NCBI RefSeq assembly: GCF_001895145.1
Contig: NZ_BDIR01000005.1
Location: forward strand, 186,001 to 250,000
Reading direction: 5' to 3'
Origin: Arcobacter sp. LA11
Lineage (GTDB): Bacteria > Campylobacterota > Campylobacteria > Campylobacterales > Arcobacteraceae
DNA length: 64,000 nt
Shown: piece after piece, positions 27,302 through 35,804 of the stretch
Numbering within the stretch: position 1 is the stretch's first letter
Layout: the number at the start of each line of letters is the position of its first letter
Notes under the pieces: generated by a model
Seen by the model: only the letters and a program-made list of their open reading frames with translations
Told to the model about the DNA's origin: nothing
Databases searched by the model: none
Translations under genes and position numbers: made by a program

Positions 27302-28564
27302 TTAAGTTAAGTTTTCTTCTGTAATGTGAAAAGTTATTAAATTCCAGTAACCATCAGAAAAAGAATAGACTCTATTAAATATAAATCTCTTCAATATTTT
27401 TTTATCATTTCTATATTCAAAAAACCAAAATTTACCAAAAGTATTAATCATTGTATAATCTTTTGAATGTTTTATTTTATAGATCTCACTTTTAAACTCT
27501 TTCTTATTTTCTGTGAGTAGTTTATATCTACGCATATGATTAATACCTGAGTAAAGACCATTATAGATTACTCCATAATAATCCGAAGTAGGCATTTTTA
27601 AATAAACCCTATTTAAAAAAACTTTTTCTAATTCAAACACAGTATTTGGAAGACTAAGAACATCTTTAATATCTGCATTGATTTTTTTAATACCTTTTTT
27701 TTTCTTTTTTACATCTTCCACTAATTTATTATTTTCCCATAGATTTCTTTTTAACTTTTCAATTGCATTTTTATATCCATGAGTTCTAAATTTATTTTTA
27801 TCAATTTTTGAAGTCCTATCTATAAACCTTTTTACTTCTTTATTTTTTCTTGAATTTAAATGAATAAATAATACTCTTTCTAATATAAAATTTAATTTTT
27901 TTTCATCACTAGGAGCTGAAAATCTTTTCTTTAATATTCTTAATGATTTTGCTTGACTTTCTAAAAGAGGATATTTTATTGTATCATCATAAAAAGGGTA
28001 TTCCATAAGTTTTTGCTCGTCTATACTATCCTTTTTATCCAACTCATCTAATTGATTATAAAAATCTTCAATTGCCTTATAGTTTCCAGTTTCAATAGGG
28101 TGAGAACCAATTTTCATTGATTTTATAAATTCTTTAATTATGTCTTTTACATAATCCTTTAATTCAGGGAAATGAGTTACTATTAATTTATCTAAGAGCA
28201 AATCAAAAACATATAAAGTTATATTTGGATCTGAGAATATTTTAATTACCTCTCTAACTTCTTTTTCTCTTTGCATTTGTTTTAACATTTTCTTTGTATC
28301 TATTTCTTGCCAAAATTTATTCTTTCTTCTAGTTTCAAGAAAAACATTCATCTCACTTCTCAACCTTTTCCTTTCTTGAAAAGTTTGAGCATTTTCTATT
28401 AATCTTTCAAATCTATCAATCTTATTACTTAATTGTAAAAATTCATCATGATAAGGAGTTACAGTTTCCCAATGAGGTGCAGTTATTAAAATTGTTTCAA
28501 TATATTTGTCACCTGCAGATACATTTATTGTTAATACCAATAAAATAGATAAAATATATTTCAT
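27302..28564 (-). CDS. Exported protein of unknown function
   Basis: A 420-residue protein with a clear signal peptide (MKYILSILLVLTINVSAG). The mature part is mostly helical and very rich in Lys and Glu, with a Lys run near residue 297 (KKKKKG). The last 100 residues look strand-rich (YGVIYNGLYSGINH, FGKFWFFEYRND). I recognise no family. The start is the ATG at 28564, which has AAAGGA upstream; a start 11 codons earlier would put extra residues before the signal peptide. It is divergent from the flagellin gene and has no operon partner. Confidence 0.75.
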   Translation of the reverse strand: MKYILSILLVLTINVSAGDKYIETILITAPHWETVTPYHDEFLQLSNKIDRFERLIENAQTFQERKRLRSEMNVFLETRRKNKFWQEIDTKKMLKQMQREKEVREVIKIFSDPNITLYVFDLLLDKLIVTHFPELKDYVKDIIKEFIKSMKIGSHPIETGNYKAIEDFYNQLDELDKKDSIDEQKLMEYPFYDDTIKYPLLESQAKSLRILKKRFSAPSDEKKLNFILERVLFIHLNSRKNKEVKRFIDRTSKIDKNKFRTHGYKNAIEKLKRNLWENNKLVEDVKKKKKGIKKINADIKDVLSLPNTVFELEKVFLNRVYLKMPTSDYYGVIYNGLYSGINHMRRYKLLTENKKEFKSEIYKIKHSKDYTMINTFGKFWFFEYRNDKKILKRFIFNRVYSFSDGYWNLITFHITEENLT

Positions 28565-28845
28565 ATAAAATCCTTTTTTTGTTATTAATCTTAACATAAT
28601 TTTATATGTTGTTAAATTTATTTACATTGAAAGTCTAGCCATTAAACAAAAGCAAAAAAATTTATTAAATTTATCCATAAGTAATTTTATTAGACCTTTA
28701 TACATTTATTCTTTAGAAAGAAATAATTTTTATTTTTTAAATTAAAAAGCCTTTATACTACTTATGAAAACTAATTCTTCCTATTAATAATTTTTTAAAC
28801 TTATAAGTTATAAAATAGACTTAGAACTTCCTTAAAGGAGTATTC

Positions 28846-29676
28846 ATGCAAGTAAATAATAATATACAACTAGACCAATCTGTTTACTTAAATGCTAATC
28901 AGGCATTAAATAGAATTGCAACAGGGCTTGATATTAATAGTGCAGCAGATGATGCATCAGGCTTAGCAATAGCAGAAAACTTAAGAGTACAAACAAGTGG
29001 TATTTCTCAATCAATAGACAATGTTAACAGTGGTTTAGCATCTTTACAAATTGCAGATAAAGCTATCTCAGAACAATCTAATATTCTAGATACAGTAAAA
29101 GAGAAGTTGTTACAAGCTTCTACAGATACAACATCTCAAGATGGAAGAGAATCGCTTCTAACAGAGATTAAAGACTTACTTGAAAACTTTGACAATATTG
29201 CAAGTAGCACAAATTACAATGAACAAACTTTACTTCAAAATACAAATGAAGATAAAAGTATTTCTCAAGGACTTGAGGTTCAAGCTGGAGAAAAATCTGA
29301 AGATATAATTGATTCAGAAGGAATACAATCAAATACCCAAGGTGTAGGATTAGAAGCCTTATTAAATCAAGATCCAGATTCTTTTAGTGCTGAAGAGGCA
29401 AGAGGATATTTAGAAAATGTAGACAATGCTATAAGTACTGTAAATGACTATAGAGGGGAAATAGGTTCAACTCAAAACCAATTACAAAGTTCAGCAGCTA
29501 ACTTACTTACACAAAGTACCCAACTAACTGCAGCAAGTTCTATTATTCAAGATATTGATTATGCAAAAGAGACATCAAATTTTAGTAAACAAAATGTTTT
29601 AGCTCAAATTGGAGCATATGCAGCAGCTCAATCAAATAATATTAATCAAGGTATTGTAACTAGATTATTATCATAA
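28846..29676 (+). CDS. Flagellin-like protein (divergent, short)
   Basis: A 276-residue protein with the flagellin D0/D1 ends. The N-terminal block (LNRIATGLDINSAADDASGLAIAENLR) and the C-terminal block (ENVDNAISTVNDYRGEIGSTQNQL, ending NINQGIVTRLLS) are those that build the filament core. The middle variable domain is very short. The first residues (MQVNNNIQLDQSVYLNANQ) differ from the usual MRINTN-type start, so it is probably a minor or specialised flagellin. A strong AAAGGAG precedes the ATG. I could not see a convincing sigma-28 or sigma-54 promoter. It stands alone. Confidence 0.85.
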   Translation: MQVNNNIQLDQSVYLNANQALNRIATGLDINSAADDASGLAIAENLRVQTSGISQSIDNVNSGLASLQIADKAISEQSNILDTVKEKLLQASTDTTSQDGRESLLTEIKDLLENFDNIASSTNYNEQTLLQNTNEDKSISQGLEVQAGEKSEDIIDSEGIQSNTQGVGLEALLNQDPDSFSAEEARGYLENVDNAISTVNDYRGEIGSTQNQLQSSAANLLTQSTQLTAASSIIQDIDYAKETSNFSKQNVLAQIGAYAAAQSNNINQGIVTRLLS

Positions 29677-29679
29677 ATA

Positions 29680-29710
29680 AAAAAGTAAAGCTAAAATAGC
29701 TTTACTTTTT
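29680..29710. terminator. Bidirectional terminator between flagellin and glycine-zipper genes
   Basis: A perfect 14-base stem AAAAAGTAAAGCTA / TAGCTTTACTTTTT with an AAA loop follows the flagellin stop by three bases. Its A- and T-rich arms give a T-run in either direction, so it should serve both convergent genes. Confidence 0.8.
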
Positions 29711-30275
29711 AAAAACTTATCGTATGAGTAATTTTTATTTTTCTTTTAGGTCTGTTAGTGATTTTATAATGTTCTTCACCATTGTAGACAAAATAATTTT
29801 TATATCCAGTTATGATTTTTCTTTTAACTCTTTTATGTGATACGTCATAACATTCTGTTCTTGTTTCATATCTATAGTCATCATCATATCTGTCGTTATA
29901 TCTATTATTGTATCTTGGCTTATAATTATTTCTAATCTCATGGGCAACTTTTGCTCCTAGTAGTCCACCTACTATTTGAGCGGCTACTCTACCATTTCCT
30001 TTTCCAATCTGACTACCTAGTACTGCACCAGCAGCTGTACCTATAAGAGTATCGACACCTAATTCATCATTATAATTATTTGAAGAATAATATCTATCAT
30101 CGTAATTATCATTAATTTTGTATCTTACTTCTTTACACTCTCTTTTAGGTTGCCTATTATATTTATATTCATAAATTGGTTCACTATATCTAACTTTTGC
30201 ATAATCATAAAATCTATCACTACCTGCAAAAGATGAGGACACCAATAATAATCCTACTAGAAAAATCTTTTTCAT
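29709..30275 (-). CDS. Glycine-zipper (17 kDa antigen-like) envelope protein
   Basis: A 188-residue exported protein. A signal peptide (MKKIFLVGLLLVSSSFAG) is followed by a Tyr/Arg/Asn/Asp-rich region. A glycine-zipper 2TM segment lies near residues 76-115 (GTAAGAVLGSQIGKGNGR, GGLLGAKVAHEI) and a second Tyr/Asn/Arg-rich region follows. Two Cys occur at KRECKEV and RTECYDV and could form a disulfide. Such proteins sit in the outer envelope with structural or porin-like roles. A GGAAAAG site precedes the ATG. Confidence 0.82.
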   Translation of the reverse strand: MKKIFLVGLLLVSSSFAGSDRFYDYAKVRYSEPIYEYKYNRQPKRECKEVRYKINDNYDDRYYSSNNYNDELGVDTLIGTAAGAVLGSQIGKGNGRVAAQIVGGLLGAKVAHEIRNNYKPRYNNRYNDRYDDDYRYETRTECYDVSHKRVKRKIITGYKNYFVYNGEEHYKITNRPKRKIKITHTISF

Positions 30276-30312
30276 AGTCTTTTCCTTTTAACTTATAAAT
30301 ACCTAGTTTGTA

Positions 30313-30615
30313 TTATTTTAAATTTGCAATATGTTCAGCAACAGCTTTCATATCTGCATCTGAAAGTCTTGCAACTTGACCTTTCATAACGCCTTTCATA
30401 GGTCCACCATAAGATCCATCTTTATAGCCTTTCAAAGCCATTTCAGTTTTTGCAACATCCCAACCTTTAATAATTTGAGATTTACCTAAAGCTTGCTTTT
30501 CAGCATTTGCACCATGACATCCAGCACATGCTTTATAAATACCTGCTCCATCAGCTGCAAAAAGTGATGTACCTGCTATTATTAATAATCCTGCTAATAT
30601 TTTTGTAGTTTTCAT
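30313..30615 (-). CDS. Small periplasmic monoheme cytochrome c, distant fourth paralogue
   Basis: A 100-residue cytochrome c related to the tandem trio at 13.7-14.9 kb. It has a signal peptide ending LFAADG, the heme site CAGCHG near residue 33, LGKSQIIKGW, KGYKDGSYGGPMKGVMKGQ with the candidate axial Met, and a final DADMKAVAEHI. The shared KGYKDGSYGGPMKG block shows common descent. AGGAG precedes the ATG. It is probably a soluble electron carrier for a terminal oxidase or periplasmic reductase. Confidence 0.9.
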   Translation of the reverse strand: MKTTKILAGLLIIAGTSLFAADGAGIYKACAGCHGANAEKQALGKSQIIKGWDVAKTEMALKGYKDGSYGGPMKGVMKGQVARLSDADMKAVAEHIANLK

Positions 30616-30766
30616 TTTATACTCCTGTTAATTGGTTCTTAAATAATAGGAACCTTACTCTCTTTAAAAAATTCTAAAGAGAACAAACAAATTGTTCTTA
30701 GAATTTATAAAAGAAGTATAAAATCTAATTGTGAAGTGATTGTGGATGTATATTTAGTTAAAAAAC

Positions 30767-31096
30767 TTATTGTAGTTTGCCAAAGATTTTATATTTTTCC
30801 CAATATCTATCTAAGGCTTCTTTTAATTTTTCATCATCTAATTTAGTTTTCTTTTTTATACCAAACCTTTTTATAAAGGCTTCTGGCATTATTGTTTCAT
30901 CTTTATTTGGTTTTTTTAGATAATCTGTCATTGCTTCTTTTACTCTTCGTTCACTACTATATTTAAGTAAATATCTGTAAAAGTATTTATCTATTGATAC
31001 AGGTAATTTATTATGACATTTTAGACAATTATCTTTATAAACATCTGCACTTAAACTACTTAATAGTAAAAAAACTAGTATTATTAATCTTGCCAT
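30767..31096 (-). CDS. Small heme c protein linked to a two-component system
   Basis: A 109-residue exported protein with signal peptide (LVFLLLSSLSADV) and one CLKCH heme c site near residue 25. The rest is helical and very Lys-rich (YRYLLKYSSERRVKEAM, KKKTKLDDEKLKEALDRYW), unlike the compact class I cytochromes nearby. Its start overlaps the end of the histidine kinase gene by 13 bases, so it is the last gene of that operon. It may be a redox partner or a target of that sensor; this is inference. Confidence 0.8.
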   Translation of the reverse strand: MARLIILVFLLLSSLSADVYKDNCLKCHNKLPVSIDKYFYRYLLKYSSERRVKEAMTDYLKKPNKDETIMPEAFIKRFGIKKKTKLDDEKLKEALDRYWEKYKIFGKLQ

Positions 31097-32277
31097 TTTA
31101 TTTCCATTTTAGTACCTACTTTAACCTCTGAAGAGACATCAATTTTAAAATCATACTCTTTTGCAATCAAAGATACTATATTTAACCCTATTCCAAAGCC
31201 GCCTACACTTTTATCAAAACGTATATATCTTTGAAATAATTGCTCTATTTGCTCAGAAGTCATACCTTTTCCAGTATCTTTAACACACAAATAGTTTTCT
31301 TTTAGTGTAACGATGATACTTCCTTGTACTTTATTATATTTTATTGCATTTGATAAGAGATTGTCTATTAATTTTGAGATTTTCTTTATATCACAAAATA
31401 TTGTCACATCATTATCAATATTTAAATCAAATTTTATTTTTTTTACATCTGCAAGTGTTTGAAAATATTCTACTCTCTGACTTACAACTTTTGTTAAATC
31501 TAATATTTCATTTTGAGAGATAATTTTATTATCTAAAGTTAAAAAAGTTAAATCTTCATAGATATTTGATATTGTCTTAGCTCCAATATCAATTCTTTTT
31601 ATTTTTCTAGCCATTTTGTCATCTAAAGTATTTGTATCAATCATCTCTACATTTGAGATAATTGCAGAAATGGGAGTATTCAACTCATGAGTTGTATCTT
31701 TTATAAATCTATCAAGAAGATGTAATGCATCTTTCATAGGTTTTAAAAAGATTTGTAAAAGGAAATATCCAAAAAAAGTCATAAAGAAAAAAGCAATTAC
31801 AACAAAAATAGATATCTCTTTCTTAAGCTTTTCTAACCACTTCATATCATCAGGAATTTCTAGTACAACATACTTCGCACCAAGATAGTAAGATTCTGGC
31901 TCTTCTATAAAATGAATTTTATTTTTAGTAGTATAAGTTACATTATCAAGTTTAACTTCTTTTGAATCTAAAGTAGAGAAAATAAGAGTTTTATCACTAT
32001 CATAAATAGCTGATTTATACTTCTCATCTCTTGGATAATATTTATATTTATCAAAGTTTACATGCAAGTCTTTTAATCTAAAAATCAAATCATTTGAATA
32101 CTCTTGCATAGTGACACGTTTTTTTTGAAGCATCAAGTCTTTTTGAAAAGTAAAATATAAAAATGAGATAAAAATAAGTATTACAATTGTAAAAAAAGAG
32201 TACAAAGAAAGGAAACCTAAAAGAGTTCGTTTCTCACTTTGTGTTAAATCGATATCCAAGCTTTTTAAGACTAACAA
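31084..32277 (-). CDS. Sensor histidine kinase
   Basis: A 397-residue inner-membrane sensor kinase that should phosphorylate the response regulator encoded just upstream. It has two membrane helices (about 17-42 and 155-178) flanking a small periplasmic domain. The HisKA box is FIKDTTHELNTPISAII with the phospho-His near residue 198, followed by N box NLLSNAIKYN, G1 VKDTGKGMT and G2 GGFGIGLNIV. It overlaps the regulator by 44 bases if the TTG at 32277 is the start; a TTG at 32259 is an alternative. No ligand can be read from the sensor domain. Confidence 0.88.
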   Translation of the reverse strand: MLVLKSLDIDLTQSEKRTLLGFLSLYSFFTIVILIFISFLYFTFQKDLMLQKKRVTMQEYSNDLIFRLKDLHVNFDKYKYYPRDEKYKSAIYDSDKTLIFSTLDSKEVKLDNVTYTTKNKIHFIEEPESYYLGAKYVVLEIPDDMKWLEKLKKEISIFVVIAFFFMTFFGYFLLQIFLKPMKDALHLLDRFIKDTTHELNTPISAIISNVEMIDTNTLDDKMARKIKRIDIGAKTISNIYEDLTFLTLDNKIISQNEILDLTKVVSQRVEYFQTLADVKKIKFDLNIDNDVTIFCDIKKISKLIDNLLSNAIKYNKVQGSIIVTLKENYLCVKDTGKGMTSEQIEQLFQRYIRFDKSVGGFGIGLNIVSLIAKEYDFKIDVSSEVKVGTKMEIKWQD

Positions 32278-32905
32278 TTCTATCTTTTCCTAAAACTTTT
32301 CTCAAGTTTTTAATATATGTTCTTAGTGAATTATCACTATACTGTTCATCATAATCCCATACATAGTCATAAATTCTATCATGAATAAGTAATTCATCTT
32401 TATTTTGTAAGAAAAATTTTAATAATTTTTGTTCTTTAAAATTAAGTTGCACAATTTCATTATCTTTTGTAAGTTCATTTGTACTTGTGTCAAAAGAGAT
32501 ATTTTCATCAATTTGCACAATACTATCTTTATTTTTTGAAAATTCTCTTTTTATAATAGTTTGAACTCTTAATAAAAGTTCTTTTAGTTCAAATGGTTTT
32601 CTAATATAATCATCACAACCACTTTCAAAACCCTCTTCTAATGAACTCATTGAATTTAAAGAAGTAATAAAGATAGCAGGAGTAGAATTACCCTCTTTTC
32701 TTACTGCTTTTAATAATTCAAATCCATTTTGAGAAGGTACATTTACATCAAGTAAAAAAAGATCAAACTTTTCTTCATACATGATTTCTTGGGCTTCATC
32801 TCCATCATAAACTGCTTTTATATCAAAACCTTCTTCTTCAAAATAGTCCACTACTGTTTCACTAAGAGTTAAGTCATCTTCTAAAAGTAATAATTTTGTT
32901 TTCAT
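32234..32905 (-). CDS. OmpR-family response regulator
   Basis: A 223-residue DNA-binding response regulator. The receiver domain (residues 1-118) has the phospho-acceptor Asp in LFLLDVNVPS near residue 52, the Thr/Ser in FITSLN and the Lys in RKPFEL. The C-terminal winged helix (about 130-222) ends SDNSLRTYIKNLRKVLGKD and LKKLGYRF, typical of OmpR/PhoB. It is encoded between a DUF1104 gene and its kinase. The arrangement recalls the Campylobacter DccRS systems, but I cannot confirm that equivalence. Confidence 0.9.
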   Translation of the reverse strand: MKTKLLLLEDDLTLSETVVDYFEEEGFDIKAVYDGDEAQEIMYEEKFDLFLLDVNVPSQNGFELLKAVRKEGNSTPAIFITSLNSMSSLEEGFESGCDDYIRKPFELKELLLRVQTIIKREFSKNKDSIVQIDENISFDTSTNELTKDNEIVQLNFKEQKLLKFFLQNKDELLIHDRIYDYVWDYDEQYSDNSLRTYIKNLRKVLGKDRIVSLKKLGYRFNTK

Positions 32906-32908
32906 AAT

Positions 32909-33133
32909 TTATTTATTCTTTAATTTTTCTAAATTTTGTTCATACTTTGCTTTTTCTGTAGGATTCATAGTAGGAACTCTTTGTTTTAGTTCATTCTTGA
33001 ATTTTTTTTCATTTTTCTTTTCAACATATCCCATAATTGCTATAAGTTCTTGGGTACTCATTTCTGTATAGTCTACTGCAAAAAGTGGCGAAAAAAATAG
33101 AGTAATTAAAAAAATAGTTAAAATCTTTCTCAT
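32909..33133 (-). CDS. DUF1104 small periplasmic protein
   Basis: A 74-residue exported protein with a signal peptide (RKILTIFLITLFFSPLFAV) and a helical Lys/Glu-rich mature part starting YTEMSTQELIAIMGYV, which is the pattern of the DUF1104 family of Campylobacterota. I start it at the ATG at 33133, preceded by GAAGAG, not the upstream TTG. It is the first gene of a four-gene unit with a response regulator (three bases away), a histidine kinase and a heme protein, so it is probably a sensor accessory or regulated target. Confidence 0.8.
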   Translation of the reverse strand: MRKILTIFLITLFFSPLFAVDYTEMSTQELIAIMGYVEKKNEKKFKNELKQRVPTMNPTEKAKYEQNLEKLKNK

Positions 33134-33267
33134 ATATAATCTCTTCAAATAATTTTTATTATAATACCATAAAAATTGTAGAATAATCGTAAATTTAGGC
33201 GATTAACCTATAGTAAATTTTAAAATAAGTATAATTCAAGCCTTTGAAATTATTTACTAGGATTAAA

Positions 33268-34038
33268 ATGAAACCCGTTGGGAAACTATTCAACAAAGTT
33301 CCTTATTTAGTAAGAGATATACATAGCAAATATAAAAGTATACATGAAGTTGAAGAAGTAATAAGTGACTTTATGTCTTATTATATGTTAACAATTGATA
33401 ATCTAATTGATGTATTTTCAAATAATAGAGATAACATATCAAACTTTCATATTAAAGTTAATACAAAAATGCCTGAAGAGAGTGTTTATGTAGATTTTCA
33501 CAACGATGAATTAGATATTACATTTGAAGAATCTAAAGATAATAAAACAATTAATAAAAAAGTTAATTCACTTATAATTATTGATACTTTGAAACAAGAA
33601 GAAGAGTACCAACTAATAGAAGTTTTTGACGAAATCATGGGATGTGATGGGAAAAAACTTTTTATCTCATTTACAAAAGAAAAATTAAAACTATTTGATC
33701 CTAAATCAAAACATTATAATTATAGAAAAATATTAATAGAAAAAAAAGAGTATTTAGAAAATATTAGCAATCAATTTTCTATTTCTTGTGAAGAAGTTTA
33801 TCAAGAGCTATATCCAAACATTGTAAAAGCTGTTTGTAAAGACTTAAATATAACATATAAAGTTTTAGCACAAGAGATTGGATATAAAGCAGATACTATA
33901 AATAAAGCTGCCTCAACAAATAAAATTAGTGAACAAATTTATAGAGCTATTGAAATGTACTTAGAAAATCTTAGATTAAAAGAAGAATTAAAAGATTTTG
34001 AAACGATGAGAATGACACTAAGAAAAATTTTGGTTTAA
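33268..34038 (+). CDS. Unknown protein with a C-terminal helix-turn-helix-like region
   Basis: A 256-residue soluble protein. The N-terminal 160 residues are unrecognised. The last 80 residues resemble a DNA-binding helix-turn-helix (LNITYKVLAQEIGYKADTIN followed by a helix), so it may be a transcription regulator. I use the ATG at 33268 with AGGA upstream; a TTG eight codons earlier is less likely. It is divergent from the DUF1104 two-component unit, and so could regulate or respond to it, but nothing in the sequence proves that. Confidence 0.65.
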   Translation: MKPVGKLFNKVPYLVRDIHSKYKSIHEVEEVISDFMSYYMLTIDNLIDVFSNNRDNISNFHIKVNTKMPEESVYVDFHNDELDITFEESKDNKTINKKVNSLIIIDTLKQEEEYQLIEVFDEIMGCDGKKLFISFTKEKLKLFDPKSKHYNYRKILIEKKEYLENISNQFSISCEEVYQELYPNIVKAVCKDLNITYKVLAQEIGYKADTINKAASTNKISEQIYRAIEMYLENLRLKEELKDFETMRMTLRKILV

Positions 34039-34093
34039 TTTTTAATAAACAATATTTATATTAAAATCCAGAACACAAAAATAAAAAGAGAGA

Positions 34094-34411
34094 ATGATGA
34101 AAAGTAAGGGAAACATATTTACAGAGAATAAGACTATTATATTTACAATTTTAGCTATATTTCTATTATCAGGTTGTTTTGGTGGAGGTAGCGGAGAGCA
34201 AGAGTGGACTTCGTTAATCTATCCAGATAAAACAAATAGTAAAAGAAATAAAAAACATGGTATTTATACTACTTTAGAAGAGTGTAAAAAAGCTTCTTTA
34301 GAAGAGTTAAGTAAATTAGGACTAAAAGATAGAGGTGATTATCAATGTGGTTTAAATTGTAGTTACCATGAAGGTATGAAACTAGATATCTGTGAAAAAA
34401 TGAGTAAGTAA
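34094..34411 (+). CDS. Small cysteine-containing lipoprotein
   Basis: A 105-residue lipoprotein. Unusually the signal has a long basic/polar lead (MMKSKGNIFTENKTIIF) before the hydrophobic helix and lipobox LLSGC, with the lipidated Cys near residue 28. The mature part has four further cysteines (LEECKK, DYQCGLNC, DICEK), which suggests two disulfides. A short Gly/Ser linker follows the lipidated Cys. I recognise no family. AGAGAGA precedes tandem ATG codons; the first is reported. Confidence 0.75.
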   Translation: MMKSKGNIFTENKTIIFTILAIFLLSGCFGGGSGEQEWTSLIYPDKTNSKRNKKHGIYTTLEECKKASLEELSKLGLKDRGDYQCGLNCSYHEGMKLDICEKMSK

Positions 34412-34420
34412 TTCTTACTC
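34402..34420. terminator. Short hairpin between convergent genes
   Basis: GAGTAAG and CTTACTC form a seven-base stem with a five-base loop that contains or adjoins both convergent stop codons. It is short and lacks a T-run, so it is a weak terminator candidate only. Confidence 0.35.
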
Positions 34421-35677
34421 GTTTGAAATAACTACCTTATTTCTTCCACTATTTTTTGCCTCATATAAGGCTTTATCACTTCTTAAAATCGTTTCATTAT
34501 GATTAGCACTTCTTAAATCACTTAACCCAAAACTTGAGGTAAGTTTAATTGAACTAGGGAAATTATAGTTTTCTATTTCAGTTCTTAAGAAATCAATTAT
34601 ATTGTAAGCATTTTTAATATCTGTATTTAAGATAATCAAAAACTCTTCACCACCCCATCTAAAAGCATAATCTGTACTTCTTATTCTTGAATGTATTAAT
34701 TTTGCAAACTCTTTTAATACAATATCACCTATTGCATGTCCATAATTATCATTAATACTTTTAAAATAATCAATATCTGCTAATACGAAAGTGTAGTCAT
34801 TATTGTTTTTTACATAATTTAGTAACACTTTTTGAATAATTTTTTCAAAACCATTTCTATTATATAAACCTGTTAACTGATCTTTTAACGCCAAATTTGT
34901 TAAGTGTACTTCATTTTTTAATTCATTAGAAATATCTCGTCCTACAATTAAATATCCATGTTTCTTCTCATCAACAATAATCGGAGTTATCGTTTGTTTA
35001 TCATAATATAAGGTACCATTTTTATGCTCATTGATGAATACTGCATCAAAAGGAACATTTTTTTCTAAATTTATCCATAAAGAATTATAAAACTTACTAT
35101 CATGTTTTCCTGATTTTAGTATACTCGGGTTATTTCCTATTAATTCTTCTTTTGAATAACCAGAACGTCTAATATAAGATTCATTAACAAAAGTATAATT
35201 TCCATCTAAATCTGTAACAGCAACATGCTCAACGGCTTGCTGAATTGATAATTTAAATATTTCTTCATTTACTTTTTCTTTTACTTTTTCAGACACATCC
35301 CTTTGAATTGCCATAAAATATTTAACTTCACCATCTTCTTTAATAGGCGAAATATTCCATTCTACATAATATTCACTACCATCTTTTTTATAATTAACAG
35401 TAGTACCTTCAAAAAACTCACCTTTTTCAAGGCATGATTTTAAATAATCAAGTACTTTTCTTTGAGTTCTTTTCCCTTGGAGTATTCTAGGACTCTTTCC
35501 ATAAAGTTCTTCAAATTTATAACCTGATAAACTTACGAAAGCATTATTACAATATAATATTTTAGGATGCGGTTTATCTAACTTTGCAGTAGTTATTACA
35601 ATAGGATTATATGAGTTTTCTACAATAGTTTGTATTTGTTCTGAAATTAGGTTATTCATATCTTTTTTCAAACTCAT
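34415..35677 (-). CDS. PAS-PAS-GGDEF diguanylate cyclase
   Basis: A 420-residue soluble c-di-GMP synthase with two PAS domains (about residues 15-130 and 140-255) and a GGDEF domain from about 260. The active site reads RWGGEEF near residue 347, and RSTD five residues before it is an intact inhibitory I-site for product feedback. The first PAS carries CNNAFVSLSGYKFEELYGKSPRILQG, a flavin- or heme-type PAS shape with no diagnostic Cys for LOV. Start is the ATG at 35677 with AGAGG next to it. It stands alone. Confidence 0.9.
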   Translation of the reverse strand: MSLKKDMNNLISEQIQTIVENSYNPIVITTAKLDKPHPKILYCNNAFVSLSGYKFEELYGKSPRILQGKRTQRKVLDYLKSCLEKGEFFEGTTVNYKKDGSEYYVEWNISPIKEDGEVKYFMAIQRDVSEKVKEKVNEEIFKLSIQQAVEHVAVTDLDGNYTFVNESYIRRSGYSKEELIGNNPSILKSGKHDSKFYNSLWINLEKNVPFDAVFINEHKNGTLYYDKQTITPIIVDEKKHGYLIVGRDISNELKNEVHLTNLALKDQLTGLYNRNGFEKIIQKVLLNYVKNNNDYTFVLADIDYFKSINDNYGHAIGDIVLKEFAKLIHSRIRSTDYAFRWGGEEFLIILNTDIKNAYNIIDFLRTEIENYNFPSSIKLTSSFGLSDLRSANHNETILRSDKALYEAKNSGRNKVVISNE

Positions 35678-35804
35678 CCTCTTAAATAATAATTTTCTAG
35701 AATTATACCATAAAAAAATAATTTTATAAAATTTAAGATAGGCTATCTTATATTGATTAATAAGAATACCTTATAAAATAAAATAATATAAATAAGTGAA
35801 AAAT

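Noticed and set aside
28598-28845. Sigma-28 or sigma-54 promoter upstream of the flagellin
   Set aside because: No sequence close enough to either consensus could be identified in this AT-rich stretch.
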